A stretch of 64,000 nt of DNA, taken from the NCBI GenBank assembly GCA_963922205.1, contig CAWUHX010000123.1:1-64000 (forward strand). Direction: 5' to 3'. The translations under genes and the position numbers were made by a program. Shown here piece by piece: positions 12,410-24,269 of the stretch; positions within the stretch are counted from its first letter, which is position 1; each line of letters opens with the position of its first letter. This DNA comes from Romanomermis culicivorax (Eukaryota > Nematoda > Enoplea > Mermithida > Mermithidae). Below the pieces are notes generated by a model. It saw nothing but the letters and a program-made list of their open reading frames with translations. It was not told where the DNA came from and did not search any database.

Positions 12410-13642
12410 TTGCGGAATGAGCAACTTTATATGGCACCACAACTGCCAGCCCCTAGCCAACAGCTGATGATCACAGCTCCCCCTCAAGGTCAGGTTCAAA
12501 TCAGTAACCCTAGCCCAAGTGTGCAAGCAGTTTCCAGTAGTCAACCATCCAGGTCGAGTCAGACAGAGTTGGGATCTGCTGGAAGTGTTAATAGCATTGG
12601 CACTACAGGTCAAGGTGTTAGTGAGATGAAATGGCCTGGAGTATTGAAGTGTGCTGTGATGAAAGAAGATTATTCAAAGGTTACAAAAGCGTTCAAGCAT
12701 GGGATAATTCCTAATCAGGAGGAACGATTAAGGTTTTCTAAGTTTCCTCCAACTCTCCCATTTCACATTAATGTGACCGTATGTAATACTAACACCAAGG
12801 CTTTAGTGGATACTGGTGCTCAGTGTTCAGTGATGTCTTCATGGTTTCTTAAGGAAGCTTTTGATGAAGAATATACTGGATATCCTGAGATACTAAAAGT
12901 CACTGTTGCTGATGGCGCAGTAGTACATGCACATGGTTACATACAATTCAAAATGCATTGTGAATTTGGAGTTTTCTTGGTGAAGGTTATAATGATTCCA
13001 AATGCAGAGGAAAATCTCATAATTGGAACGGATTTTTTAGCACATCCCGATGTTGGAGCAATGATAGATTTTGGTAAGGGTATCATGAAGCTTAATGGAG
13101 TTGAGAAAGCTATAAGTGTTGTACCTAAAGATCACACGAGTCATATACAAGCTATTGATTGTATAGGGGAAGCACATATAGTACATTCAAGTCCTGAAGA
13201 GGATCAATACCCCAGGATTTGCCAATTAGGTATAGTGGTTCCAGTGGTATCATGTACAAAAGTATACATACCACACGGAACTGATGTGCTTATTAAGGCA
13301 AGATTATGGGAACAATCATCTGAAACAGATCTGAATTGTTTGGTCATAGATGGAAATAAAGATGACAAGAAATTCAGAGTTGATAGCACACTGGTTGATG
13401 GTAAACAGGAAGACTTTGTTCTGATGAATTCGAATAATACGGGTTCCAGATGTCAATTGCAACCTAATCAGGTTGTAGGCTACTGTGACTCAATATTACA
13501 AGAAAATTTAGGAGTATCAGAAGTACAAAGTACGAGTTGTGGGATATCTAGTGTTGAAGATAATTTTAATGCCACTCCCAGAATGTCCATGCATGATGCA
13601 TTGGCATTTAGGGAAGGGCTATATAAAATGATCTTCAACTAA
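12410..13642 (+). pseudogene. Aspartic protease region of Pol
   Basis: The N-terminal ~75 residues are Gln/Ser/Pro-rich linker. The retropepsin active site ALVDTGAQCS is at about 12800, and the second-half motif NLIIGTDFL at about 13012, with the usual ~70-residue spacing. In the same frame as gag, so Gag and protease were probably one polyprotein. About 130 further residues follow with no motif I recognise. The frame ends at 13642, and RT is in another frame; whether the shift was programmed or is a lesion cannot be decided from one copy. Confidence 0.85.
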
Positions 13643-15236
13643 ATACAGGGATGTTTTTAGCTTACCCAATGATCCCTTAACTACAACACTGTATCTTACA
13701 TGCAAAATTGATACTGGTTGTGCAATGCCAGTGGCAAAACATTATTACAGAGCTCCCATTAACTAAAGATCAGGGATTAGAGCTCAAGTCCAAGACATGT
13801 TAAATAAAGGAGTTATTGAACCCAGCCGGTCACCATGGGCTGCTCCACTTTTCCTAGTTGGGAAAAAGGATGGTACTGCGAGACTAGTTGTGGACTTCAG
13901 AGGTATAAATGAAGTTACTAAGGACGACAGGTATCCTATACCTAGTATGGATGATTATTTGGATTGTCTAGGTAATGCCAAATTTTATACCACCTTGGAT
14001 CTAAAGTCTGGATATTGGCAAGTCCCACTTGAGGAGAGTAGCAAGCAGAAAACTGCATTTATATGTCAGGAAGGCCTATATCAGTTTAAAGTTATGCCTT
14101 TCGGACTTAAAAATGCACCTGCAGAATTTCAAAGAATGATGGAAAGAGTGTTGCACGGTCTAGTCTGGAGAGTCTGTTTGGTTTATATTGATGATATAAT
14201 TGTGTTCTCCAAGACTTATGAAGAATATTTGGAGAATTTAGAATTGGTCGTGCAAGCTCTTCGGAAAGCGAAGCTAACACTTAAACCGGAGAAGTGCGAA
14301 TTTCTTCCAAAAAGTGTTCATTTTCTTGGACACATACTGGACAAAAATGGAATCTCACCAGATCCGAAAAAAGTGAAGGCGATTATGGAATTCGAATTTC
14401 CCAATAGCGTTAAGCATATGCAACGATTTTTGGGGATACTGCAATGGTGTAAGAAATTTATCCCAAATATTGCAAATCTTGCAGAACCGTCGTACAAGCT
14501 TACCGCTATGGGAAAGAAGAAGTTGAGGAACATCACCAAGCGTTTGAAGAACTGAAAAGAGGAACATCGCCAAGAACAGAGGAACATCGCCAAGCGTTTG
14601 AAGAACGAACTGAAAAAAGCACTCACCTCAGCGCCATTTCTATGGTATCCTGTTTTGGATGGAACTGCAGAGTTCGTTCTCCAAACAGATGCTAGTGGAA
14701 CCACACTGGGAGCAGTACTTTATCAGAAGACTAAAGATGACCAATAGGTAATAGCCTATAGCAGCCGAATCCTTAAGGAAGATGAGAGGAAGTGGTATGC
14801 TACAGAGCGAGAATGCCTAGCGGTTGTCTATGGTCTTAAAGTTTACAGGCACTATTTGTTTGGACAAAAAGTATTGATCAAAACTGATCATAAACCTCTT
14901 TTATCTATGAAAGTTAATACTCAAACCAATGATAAATTGAAAAGATGGTATTCCATTATAAATCAATTTAATCATAGATTGGAGTATGTGCCTGGTAGAC
15001 AAAACGCAATGGCTGATTTCCTCTCAAGGAAAGATGAACCTGAAGATGCTAAGGACAAGAACCCACCAAAATGGAAATATGTATTCAAAATTCAATTTTG
15101 TAATTTCGAAACTCAAACCAATGAAATTGAAGGCCAAGAACTGGTACAACAATCTCAGAGGATAAGGGACGAAGAAATTGAAAGTAGAGATGAAAAAATT
15201 GTCCCCGAGCAGACCAAGGAATTGACAGATACCTAA
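13636..15236 (+). pseudogene. Reverse transcriptase and RNase H of Pol
   Basis: RT motifs in order: LVVDFRGIN, TTLDLKSGYWQV, FGLKNAP, the catalytic YIDD at about 14192 and FLGHIL. RNase H follows with all four acidic positions: TDAS (about 14687), ATERECLAV, TDHKPL and ADFLSR (about 15017). Breaks: stop at 13764, a ~48-bp tandem duplication around 14525-14610 (repeating GAGGAACATCGCCAAG) that ends the RT frame at 14555, stop at 14745 inside RNase H, stop at 15234. The catalytic residues are preserved despite these lesions, so decay is fairly recent. Confidence 0.93.
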
Positions 15237-16892
15237 GAATTGACGGTAGGAAAAGATAATATTGCACCAACTACCAAAGATACATTGCAAATCAGAGATG
15301 AAATGCAGAAGCTTACAGTAGTTGATGCAGTCACAACTAGAAGACAAGCAAAACTTCAGGATCAGAGGGCAGGAAATCAAGAACAGGGTACATCTGTACC
15401 AATTGATCCTGAAAATTATGCTTGGCTTTTCCCGAATAGAGAAAAGGAGTTTGAAGAGGTGAAGGAAGCAGAAAATGAAGGAAAGAAGGATGATGATAAG
15501 ACCAATTATCCAATTGATCTAAAGGTTATCGCTCAATTGCAAAAAGAGGACACTAATCTTACCCCAATTTGGGAAAGATTACGGGTCAAAAGCACTACGA
15601 AGTATCATAGTGGATTCTATGAGGATAACGGAGTTCTTTATAGGGAAACTGAGGGACGTGGCCATGATCAGATCGTGGTCCCGAACTCCCTCAGAGACAG
15701 CATTCTTCACCAATATCACAGAGCCATTATAATGACACACCAAGGGTTCAAAAGAACTCTGAGTGTTGTCAAACAGCCATTCTGGTGGCCTGGCATTGAG
15801 AAAGATGTCAGAAATTGGCTGAAGTTTTGTCCTGTCTGCCAAGTGGCTACTCCCGGTAAAAGCTCCATATCCCTATTGATACCCATTATACTGGAGGGTC
15901 CCTTTGATATTGTGTCTGTGGACATAGTAGGGATTGCTCCCTTGAGGGAACGTCACCCATATGTCATTGTCTTTCAGGATCATTTCACTAAATGGGTTGA
16001 AGCTATATTGATTCCTGATCAGACGGCTGAAACCATAGTGGATGCATTCTTAGAGCATGTGATATTTAGGCATGGTACCCCAAGAAAACTTCTTGGTGAT
16101 AATGGATCTGAATTTAATTCAGATCTTATGAAAGCAGTCTGTAAACTGTTAGAGTGCAGAAAAATTTTCACAACAGCATACCACCCACAGGGTAATGGTA
16201 TGGTTGAGAGGTTTAACCAAACTCTGATAAAGCAACTGTGAAAAGTTGCAATTGAGGATAACAATAAATGGCCAAGGTACCTCAGCGCAGTGGTATTTGC
16301 ATATAATGCCACACCCCAGGCAGCAACGAAATGCTCACCATTTTCACTGCTGCGGGGGCATGAAACAAATTTTGGTATCAATTTCACTGCTGCTCTTAGA
16401 ATAGTCATGCCTAATGACTATGAGGCTTATAAGTATGTTTTGGCTACCCATCTTACAAATTTGTACGAAAGTATCGCCGAAAACAAACAAAAAGCCGCTA
16501 AGGACAGCAAGAAATATTTTGATAACAAAATTAAAACTTCTGGTTTTAAAAATCAAGATTGGGTTCTGTTGAAGGTTGACAGACAGAAAAAACTGGGGTT
16601 ACCTTGGCAAGGACCATATATCATCATCGATAATAAAAGATTGAAAGAGAATCTGCTCACAATAGCGCATTGGAACAACCCGCTTAAAAAGCAGATCGTA
16701 TTGGCAAGTAGGCTAAAACACTTTCGATACGAAAGTACCAGATGGTCTCAGCACGAAAAGTCGCAGGTCTTCCAGGATACTCCACTTAACGCAACTGGAA
16801 ATCTCGCGGAGACCGAAGATCATCCGGTCGTTATTTCTGTGTCCAAAAATTTTCAGTGGAAAATGCCATATATGTGTATTTTATGTGAATAA
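15237..16892 (+). pseudogene. Integrase of Pol
   Basis: Same frame as RT after the stop at 15234. An acidic linker leads to the HHCC zinc domain (HQYH, then CPVC at about 15833). The catalytic core has D in SVDIVG (about 15918), D in LGDNGSEF (about 16095) and E in NGMVERFNQ (about 16195), the DDE triad. A stop (TGA 16239) follows. The C-terminal domain carries a GPY-type motif WQGPYIIID (about 16607), typical of Ty3/gypsy integrases. End of pol at 16892; a 370-bp AT-rich gap separates it from the accessory region. Confidence 0.93.
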
Positions 16893-17268
16893 AATTTTTA
16901 TTTTTTGTGTTATTTAACCGATTTATATTCATTTAATACCTTTTTTAAACTCGTGTAGCCAAGGGTCAAATTTTCAGAATAATATTGTTAATTTGTACAC
17001 CCAACGCTAAAAATTTTGAATTACATTTTGGGAGGTTTATGACCAATTTTCATTCTCAATTTCAAAAGTCGTGTTTTTTCTGTGCTCTGCATTGCACAAA
17101 TCTTTTCGAACAAAATTTTTCGTCCAGCCCAAGGACCCCATAAAATTATTTTTTGGTAATTTCGTATATTGTATTAATATTGAAGTAACGATAAATGTTC
17201 TTTAACATTTTATTTACTTTAGAAGATACAAGGCGAAATTGAAAAATTTTCAAAAAATTTTATTTTCA

Positions 17269-17380
17269 ATGTCGAAACTAGGCGTAGTGCCTTTCGCGCG
17301 AAATTATTGCACGCATGCCGACCAGGTTAAGGCAGGCCAACTGCAAGGCCGCCAAAACAATCATTATTTTTTGACTGACG
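17269..17380 (+). pseudogene. Accessory region exon 1 (spliced leader exon)
   Basis: ATG at 17269 opens a 37-codon stretch beginning MSKLGVVPFARN. It ends in a good donor (G|GTAAGTTT at 17381). The first credible acceptor in the right phase is at 18000-18001 (TTTTTAG). Joining them keeps the frame (one base of a codon left by exon 1, two supplied by exon 2) and enters the exonuclease ORF. The 621-bp intron has multiple stops. Expression of an LTR element's 3' gene by splicing would parallel env expression in retroviruses; splicing here is inferred only from sequence. Confidence 0.5.
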
Positions 17381-18001
17381 GTAAGTTTAATTTAATTATT
17401 TCTTGGAATGTGGGAAGAATTCGCCCATTTAGGTGTCTTAGGAATGATTTCTTCATGCTCAATTTTCTGAATGGGCCAACCAAGGGGAAAACGAGTTGGA
17501 AGAAAAGTATCTACAAATGTTAGGATAGGTGAAAAGAAAAAACCTAATGGATTTACGGCCCTAAAAAGCCAAAATCTAATGGTTTTTACCTTGGATCCGA
17601 TTCCGAAGCATTTATTTTTGGTTTTATTAAAGCCCCTGGTTTACTAAATTTATTTCTTGAATTAATTAAAACTTTAATTGGTTATTTATTCATTACTTAA
17701 TTTGGGTACCAAGGTGTGAAGTTATTGCTAGGGTAAGTGGTAAACTGACAGCCGCCAACGTCGAGAAGGGAGAGGTGGTGCAAATGTGAGGTTCCTGAAA
17801 AATTGGTGTAGCATTTGCATTAACCACCGGGCCTGCTTACCTTATGACTTTGACACCTAACCCCTCTAATTAATTTATTTTTCCCCACGCTAAATCTTTT
17901 TTCTTAATTTGATACCGGTCAAAGTTGATTATTTAATTGGTGGTGGTGGCCTAATGCCTGATTTTTAAAGGGTCAAGGGGCAAATTATTTTTGATTTTTA
18001 G

Positions 18002-18837
18002 ACTACAACATCAAGGCTTTGGTTCGCATCCGAGAGATCAAACAATGGTTTGCCGGCGCAATGGGTTATTGGCCGCAATGACCAATAGAGCTGGAACGGG
18101 TCCATGGCGGCAACGTCGAGCCAATCCTGAAACAATTGGCCAGAAGCCAGTTTCGGGGGTTAGGCGTTGTCGGATTCAATGTGGAAAAGGTCAAGAAGAC
18201 TGAGGTATGTGTCATACCTTATAAGGTAGCGATCCAGAACCTGGAAGGGAAAGAGTTCGCTAGGCTGGTGTCATTTGCACATATAGATGGTTCCAGCTTT
18301 GTTATTGACCTTACAACATTGAAGCCTCAGGAATGGGATCTGTTGATTTCATTCCTTTCATCGGTGGATTGTTTCTTGGTCGGTTTCAAAGTTGTGGACG
18401 ATCTGGTTGCAATTTTGAACATCTACAGATCCGGGTCAGGGGCCTCGGCTCATGATAAGACAAAAATCATACAGGCCCATATACTCCAAGGATTTGGAAA
18501 ATACTGGGACTGTGAGATTTGCATCAGAATGATGATGGGGCCCATGGCCAATCATGCTCATGATTTAGGATTGTGTCCTGAAAACCTAGGGTTAAAAGGG
18601 CTTTTCACCAAATTTTACTTGGCTGATATCAGCAAATATCAATGGGACTTTGGTAACAAAAAAGTTCGAGAAAAGTTCTTGGTCCCCAAGATTCAGGATA
18701 CTGAAATTGTGTATGCTGGCCTAGACGCCTATTACTCAATTGCCATATTTTTGGGGTTCTTTCACTACGGGTTTTGCGGCAAATTAAGTGGGGTGACGGC
18801 AACGTACCCATTGATATTTTGTCACGGGCCCAAGTGA
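18002..18837 (+). pseudogene. Accessory region: DEDDy 3'-5' exonuclease-like domain
   Basis: Frame 1 is open from the acceptor to 18837 except for TGA at 18079. The RNase D/WRN/MUT-7-type exonuclease pattern is visible: Exo I region VVGFNVE (about 18166) followed by KVAIQ; Exo II VGFKVVDDL (about 18380); a middle Asp (WDCEICIRMM); GLKGLFTKF (about 18591); and Exo III YAGLDAYYS (about 18712), i.e. the Tyr and Asp of the DEDDy class. The first catalytic Asp of Exo I is Asn here (GFNVE rather than GFDVE), one transition away. The family trims RNA or DNA 3' ends. Near 18775 the frame changes to the one that continues downstream. I did not match it to a specific named family. Confidence 0.6.
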
Positions 18838-21725
18838 AAACCTTGGCTTTCCACTTTTATACTGTCTATTCTCAAGACCTAATGGGGTTCGAGGATCAAA
18901 ACTTAATAGAAGAGAAAGACATCATAAAAAGGCAGTCATTCAAGGTATACCACATGATGCGGCAAGAAGTAATGGCCAGGTGGGCTACCCAATTTCACAA
19001 TGACCTGCCCGAGTATTCATGTCCCGCGGATATTAAAAATCCCGCTAAAGCTACAGACCACACTTTACTGTCTGGGGTTTATCCCAAGGCGCTAAAAGCT
19101 GGTCCAAGCAAAAAGAAGGTAAATCAGTGGGAAGATTTAAGTGATCCGGAGGATATGGATACAATGGAGCAACAGGTCAACAGGACTAGAGAGGTGATAA
19201 ACCGACTGCATACAGAAATGTTGCAAGGGGTTTCATTTTTCAAATTGACGGATCCTGTAGATGTTGTGTGGTATATCACAGCTGGTCTTGCCATGAATAA
19301 AACTCCTCGACAGGACTAGTCGAAGCAGCTTCAATCATTTCAACTTGGAACAAACTGCTACGAACCAGTGCAAATGGACACCGGTATGGCTAAGTATGAC
19401 AGAGATCATTGGATGGCAGACTTGAGGAATTATGAGCATGTCATGGACTCAACAAATTTTTCTGCGTTGGAAAAGGCATGCAACCTAATTCCTCTACCAT
19501 TCTTTGTTTTCAGGCCTCATAGCCGTGCCGAGTACAATTACATACTGAGGGAATTATTAAATTATAATTTCCTCAAATCCTACTTGAAGGAGGATGCAGA
19601 GTTGATCAAGAAGATGGCATGGAAGACCGAGGATAGGGTTTTACAGAACTTCAGCATAGTGGAATCTTTACTGCCAATGGAGCCCAAACATGCTGTAAAA
19701 GGCAAAAGGGTTACAACCTGGCAAAATGGGTTTATCTTCACGCCTATTCGGCTGCGCTTGCGCGACAAAATAGGCTCTCCAATTTCGACAGAAAAAGCAA
19801 AGGACAATATAACCCATAACAAGGATTATTGGGCCAACTGCTTTTTCTATGTCAGATTCTACTATGCTGGATTCGGAGCTAAAACCCTGTTGCTGCGATA
19901 TGGCTTGGCACCAGACATGCCTACTCTTCAGATGGATCAAATTAGATGTATACCAGCTGACTATCTGATGTATACATATGAATTTCCTGAGAAGTGTATT
20001 CACCGGAGGCCTCTGCCAATGGAATTACCTATGGTTACCTATACATATGGTAAAGAAACCAAACAATCCAATTTCAGGACAAAATCCGATATACTTGACC
20101 CTGATGATGAACCCACAGTTCGATCAGGTCAAGTGGACGAGGACGTCACTGAATTGGAGAGTGAGGATGAGGATAATGCCGCCCTCCTAGGAGAGGAAAG
20201 CTGCAAAGAGGTTGACGACCAAGGCACATTATTGTATATTTTGATCGCCGACCCCAAAGTAGCTGAATCTGCGATGACAGCACCTTCTGTCACACAGCTG
20301 CAACTGCAACCACAAGTTGTGACACAGCTGCAGACGGAAATGCTGCCACCGCCATCTGGCTTACCTATGATGCAAGTGATACAAACATCTATGGATGCGA
20401 GTCAGTACTTGTCCAGCGTAGAAAGTCAAGCCCAGTCGGAAGAAATTCCGATTGCCCAGGATGAGCAGAACGTGTATGACCAAGCTTATATTAGTCAATA
20501 CATGGATGCTGAAGGTGCAAAGAAGAAGGACGAAGAACAGACAGCAGGGACACCTAGCCATACTATGGTGGAAACACCACAAGAGCTAGTGGCCCGGCTG
20601 GCTGAAGAGGAAAAGGAAATTCAAGTTTTAGCCTTGACCTGGGATGCAGAAGGTATTCCCGGATACCTTACCACTGAGGCTATAAAAAATGTGAAACAAA
20701 AAGGCTTAAATGATAGGCATATTTTCCTTAACTTGAAAAAGAAACGAAAAACAAAAGCCCGTTAGGAGAAGAAAAAAGTAGAAGAGGCATTTGCGCAGCC
20801 TGCAAAGGTTACACAGCCAAAACCTGCCAAAACTTCTGCTCCAGTCTCAGCAAGGGTATCTGTGACCACCATATCTTCAACTACTCCTATGTTGCAGACT
20901 GCCTCTACAGATATTTTATCTATGGCAACGAGTCAATCCACGCAATTTCTGTTGCAGGCTATGGACACCTCTGCTTCCGGACCGCCTCAGCCTAAGGTGC
21001 AGGGAGCTCCTAGCAAGCCACAGGTTGCAGGACAAAAAGTTCAAATCTTTACACCAGGAAAAATAAAGCTGTTAACTCTGGTTACTGTTGACACAAATCA
21101 ACAAACACCAGAAATGACAGTGGAATTATTCCGGGATGTATTGTTGGATGTTTGGCAAGTTACCAAGGATAAAAGTAGAGCCAGAGGTCCAATCTCTTTT
21201 GCTACACAGGAATTGGCTAATTATTTCTGCGATGAGCAGTTTGAAGATCCAGAGATTTGGCTGATGGTCAATAAAGTGGTCAGGACTATATACAAACTGT
21301 ATCAGCCACAGTTTGATGTCCAAGGAGGATTTTTATATGATTCGCGAAATATTCCAGAGCCACTATGGGATAGGATCATTCATGAAATTGTTCTTGAATG
21401 GCTTATGGAATATCGAGCGAGTGTCGTATTTGCAGCAGTCAGATACTTGTGTTTGATGATATTCCTTATGCTTGACTATGTGCCACTTACGGCGGAGCAG
21501 ATTGGTAAATGATCAGTCTCAGCCAAAGTGTTTGCAAACGTCATGCTGTTACAGGAATATCAAAGTGCCACTGCTTCGGATGTTTTTAAGACTGCCTATC
21601 ACTTGGTGATGTATAATTACAGTCAGCAAGTGGGGCAGACGGATGTCAAAAGGTCAGGTAGCCCAAGTCCTCCGACTACTGTTAAATTTAGCAAAGTTCA
21701 GAAGGAAGGGGGACAGACCTTTTGA
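18774..21725 (+). pseudogene. Accessory region: long unknown ORF after the exonuclease domain
   Basis: A single frame runs from about 18774 to 21725, interrupted only by stops at 19317, 20763 and 21510; codon use and composition are protein-like throughout, so it was one polypeptide of about 980 codons joined to the exonuclease. In order: a helical section with KWGDGNVPIDILSRAQ, an aromatic-rich section (19800-20040, YWANCFFYVRFYYAGF), an acidic stretch (20100-20220), a Gln/Pro/Thr-rich linker (20270-20560 and 20780-21050), and a compact helical domain (21060-21710). I recognise no family. It lacks the signal peptide, furin site and membrane anchor expected of an env gene. Confidence 0.6.
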
Positions 21726-22060
21726 GCACCAGGACTTGCAAGCAGTCAAACTGGTGGTCAAGGAGCCATGGTGTAACCAACCAGGTCTCCGCTGGCCCCA
21801 GTACTGGCACTGGGCAAGCCTCCAGAACCGTTCCAAAACAACAGCAACCTATACAGCATCCACAGGGTGCTAGGGGAGCTCGTGGAGGACGGGGAAGGGG
21901 TGCCCAACCAGGCCAGTTTCATTTTAACAATCTGAACAGGGGCAGAGCTGGTTACGTTGGTGGCCAAGGTATATACTGAGGACAACACCCTCATAGTGCA
22001 TTCCCAGATTACAGAGGTCAACAACAAGGCCAGCAGCAAGGCCGTGAGCAACAACAATAA
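21722..22060 (+). pseudogene. Accessory region: Gly/Arg- and Gln-rich C-terminal tail
   Basis: After a frame change near 21740 the coding sense continues in frame 2 with a stop at about 21977. It encodes a Ser/Thr/Gln linker, then GARGARGGRGRG (about 21868), then a Gln-rich end with QQQGQQQG (about 22018). RGG-type tails usually bind RNA. The gag C-terminus of the same element is also Gly/Arg-rich, but the two are not obviously copies. Confidence 0.55.
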
Positions 22061-22978
22061 GTTTTTAGCCACAAAAATCTTGGTCTAAAATCCTCCATTC
22101 TTGATTCAATCTCATTTATTCAAAAAACACAAAAATACAAAAACATAATAAAATTACAAAAAATCCCAAAACATTATAGAATACAAAATACAAAAATATT
22201 ATTTAAATTTTTGGCTGTGTTGTTGCTCTTAAAAATCTCATTTTTGGCCAAGCTCATCGCTTGAGTCCACATTTTTGGTACAAATTTCTTTCACTTATTT
22301 TTTGCATTTATTACTGTTTTTCTCATATTTGATTCTCATCATTTTTTGCCTCGTAAAATTTTTTTTCTTGTCGTTATTTTGGTGCCTTGTAAATTTTATT
22401 TTCTTGTCATTTGTGCCTCGTATTTTAAACTTTTCTTTTGCTCAATATTTTTGGCCCTACTAGTTTTGTATATACTTGTTCATCATGTAGTATTTTAAAT
22501 TTTTCATACGAAAAATTGATGGCGAACCGAAGGGGCGATGGAGCCGACGAAAGTAGCCAATTACTGCAGAGATTGGGACGCTGCTACCAGACACACTCCA
22601 CATCACTCAATGGGAGGAGACAATCAATAGTGGAGGAAGGTACCTAAGAGCCTCAAGGCATGCTGGCCAAGCCAGGGAAAGTCAGGCTAATGCAGAGTCA
22701 TCGATCAGTCAGGTGCTGGATCAATGATCGATCGTGCCGCCGCATCTCAGTGGACAGACCTGGGTAACCTTGTAAAAAGACTTGACAATGGAGGTTGTCT
22801 TGACCCGTACACCCTTCCGGGTCAGGTCATGATGGTTATGACCCGTACATCCTTCGGGGTCAGATCGTAATCTTTTTATGAAGTTGGGATCCAGTAGTAG
22901 GTCACACCGTAAAAGGTAAAAGTCCTGCTCACGGTTTCCTTCTTCACCTTCCGTTGGTTAGTTTCAAGGCCCGAGGAA
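22061..22978 (+). other. Noncoding 3' region of LTR element with 27-bp direct repeat
   Basis: AT-rich, no protein seen. A GACCCGTACAnCCTTCnGGG block followed by GTCAG is present twice (about 22802-22826 and 22838-22862). The polypurine tract should abut 22979; only a weak candidate, CCCGAGGAA, is present. Confidence 0.6.
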
Positions 22979-23549
22979 TGTTGGGGATGTACTTATGGTA
23001 GAAGTAATCCCACATCTATGCAAAATTGGTGAATCGACAAAGTTATGATTCGACCAAAAAGAGAAAGTTTTAGCATTCTTGTACTTTGGTATGTCGTGGG
23101 GGAGTCGTGTTCACTTCTGTTTATAATATTTCTTTTACGCCCAATAAAGGCAAGCATCGACAGCCCGACACACACATCTATTCACATAATAATATTCTTA
23201 TTATTTTTTTTATTGTATTGTTATATATTACTTGCGCATTAAGCGGAAGTGGGAGCCGCCTTACATGGGATCCAAAGCCAAGGTAAAGCTCCAGCTCCGT
23301 TGGATATTAGTGCAGTGAGTTCTGTGTACTTGTGTGAGTGCCCTTCAATTGCAAGGGTTAGAGTTCCAGTTACTTACTAGTGACTGAAGGCTGTGTTTAT
23401 TTCTGCTTAAGGACTGTTGCACTGTGTTTAGTTGATTACTAATAGGAAGCTCCTTTGAGTGACCTACAGTAGTTGGTTGAATACAAGCCAATAGGACTTG
23501 AGTTATATTGCTGACGTTTTTTGACCTAAGCAGAGAAGTAAACATAACA
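22979..23549 (+). repeat. 3' LTR
   Basis: 571 bp, same ends as the 5' LTR (TGTTGGGG...ACATAACA). It lacks the 31-bp insert of the 5' copy and carries scattered substitutions. Confidence 0.93.
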
Positions 23550-24269
23550 CAACTACAGTAAAATTTTTCTGAATGAAAATTATATCCAATCATGCTGATG
23601 GCTGACTTCACTCAAATGTAGAGTAATGGTAAACCAATAGCATTTTAGAACCTGACTGATTCGAAACTGCGCCTCTTCATCTAGCTGAAAAAAGTAAGGG
23701 GTAGACAAATTATAGCCGTTTTGATTTTCAAAACTTATGGCTGTGATTGAAAGGGCATCCTTAAGCACTGCAAAAACCTGAGGTTGGTTGCACTAACCCA
23801 GCCTGAGGATAATCACAATGTCGGGATGGAATTGCTGATTCTCAGTTTTAGCTTATCCGAATGTCGAGATTATTTTCTTGCAGTTGCACTAACAATCCTC
23901 AATTCAGGATTAATTAATACTGAGGTTAGAGCTCAAGTTCGGGAATTGCCAACATTTTTATATCTATTTGCTTTATATACAAAAAATTATGAGAAAATGT
24001 TAGTTCAACCCATCTCGACATCGAGTGTAGGATAATCCTAATGATGTTGATTTTATAATGAATTTCATATGACATGTTGGTGCAATTGTTGAAACTGAGG
24101 TGATTGCCCTTTTGTTCTAGACTATCTTCAGCATGAGCTTAGACCTGTTTGGTTCAACTAAGTGCACCAACTGCAAATGGGCAACAGGGCAAAAATACAA
24201 CACAGTCCACTACCTGTACCCTCCTCAAAATTTTGGAGCTGCACATGTATGATTGGAATGTGTGTTGAT
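23550..24269. other. No recognisable gene
   Basis: Unique-looking sequence with two related GTTGCACTAAC motifs (about 23786 and 23883). Nothing supports a protein. Confidence 0.4.

Larger units (their letters stand above)
9576..23549 (+). mobile_element. 14-kb Ty3/gypsy-type LTR retrotransposon with accessory coding region
   Basis: Two LTRs in the same orientation (9576-10177 and 22979-23549), both beginning TGTTGGGG and ending ACATAACA, bound a unit with gag, protease, RT, RNase H and integrase in that order, the Ty3/gypsy gene order. The element is much longer than the usual 5-8 kb because about 4.7 kb of further sense-strand coding sequence (17269-22060) lies between integrase and the 3' LTR. 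Stops and frameshifts occur throughout both the gag-pol and accessory parts. By rough hand count the first ~340 aligned LTR bases differ at about 20 positions, so this is not a recent insertion. The 5-bp flanks (TCGAC left, CAACT right) do not match, so no target duplication is visible. Confidence 0.92.

Noticed and set aside
17269..22060. Envelope gene in the post-pol position
   Set aside because: No hydrophobic signal peptide, membrane anchor, furin site or glycoprotein-like cysteine pattern; the N-terminal part instead matches an exonuclease layout.
9571..23554. Target-site duplication of the LTR element
   Set aside because: Left flank TCGAC and right flank CAACT do not match.
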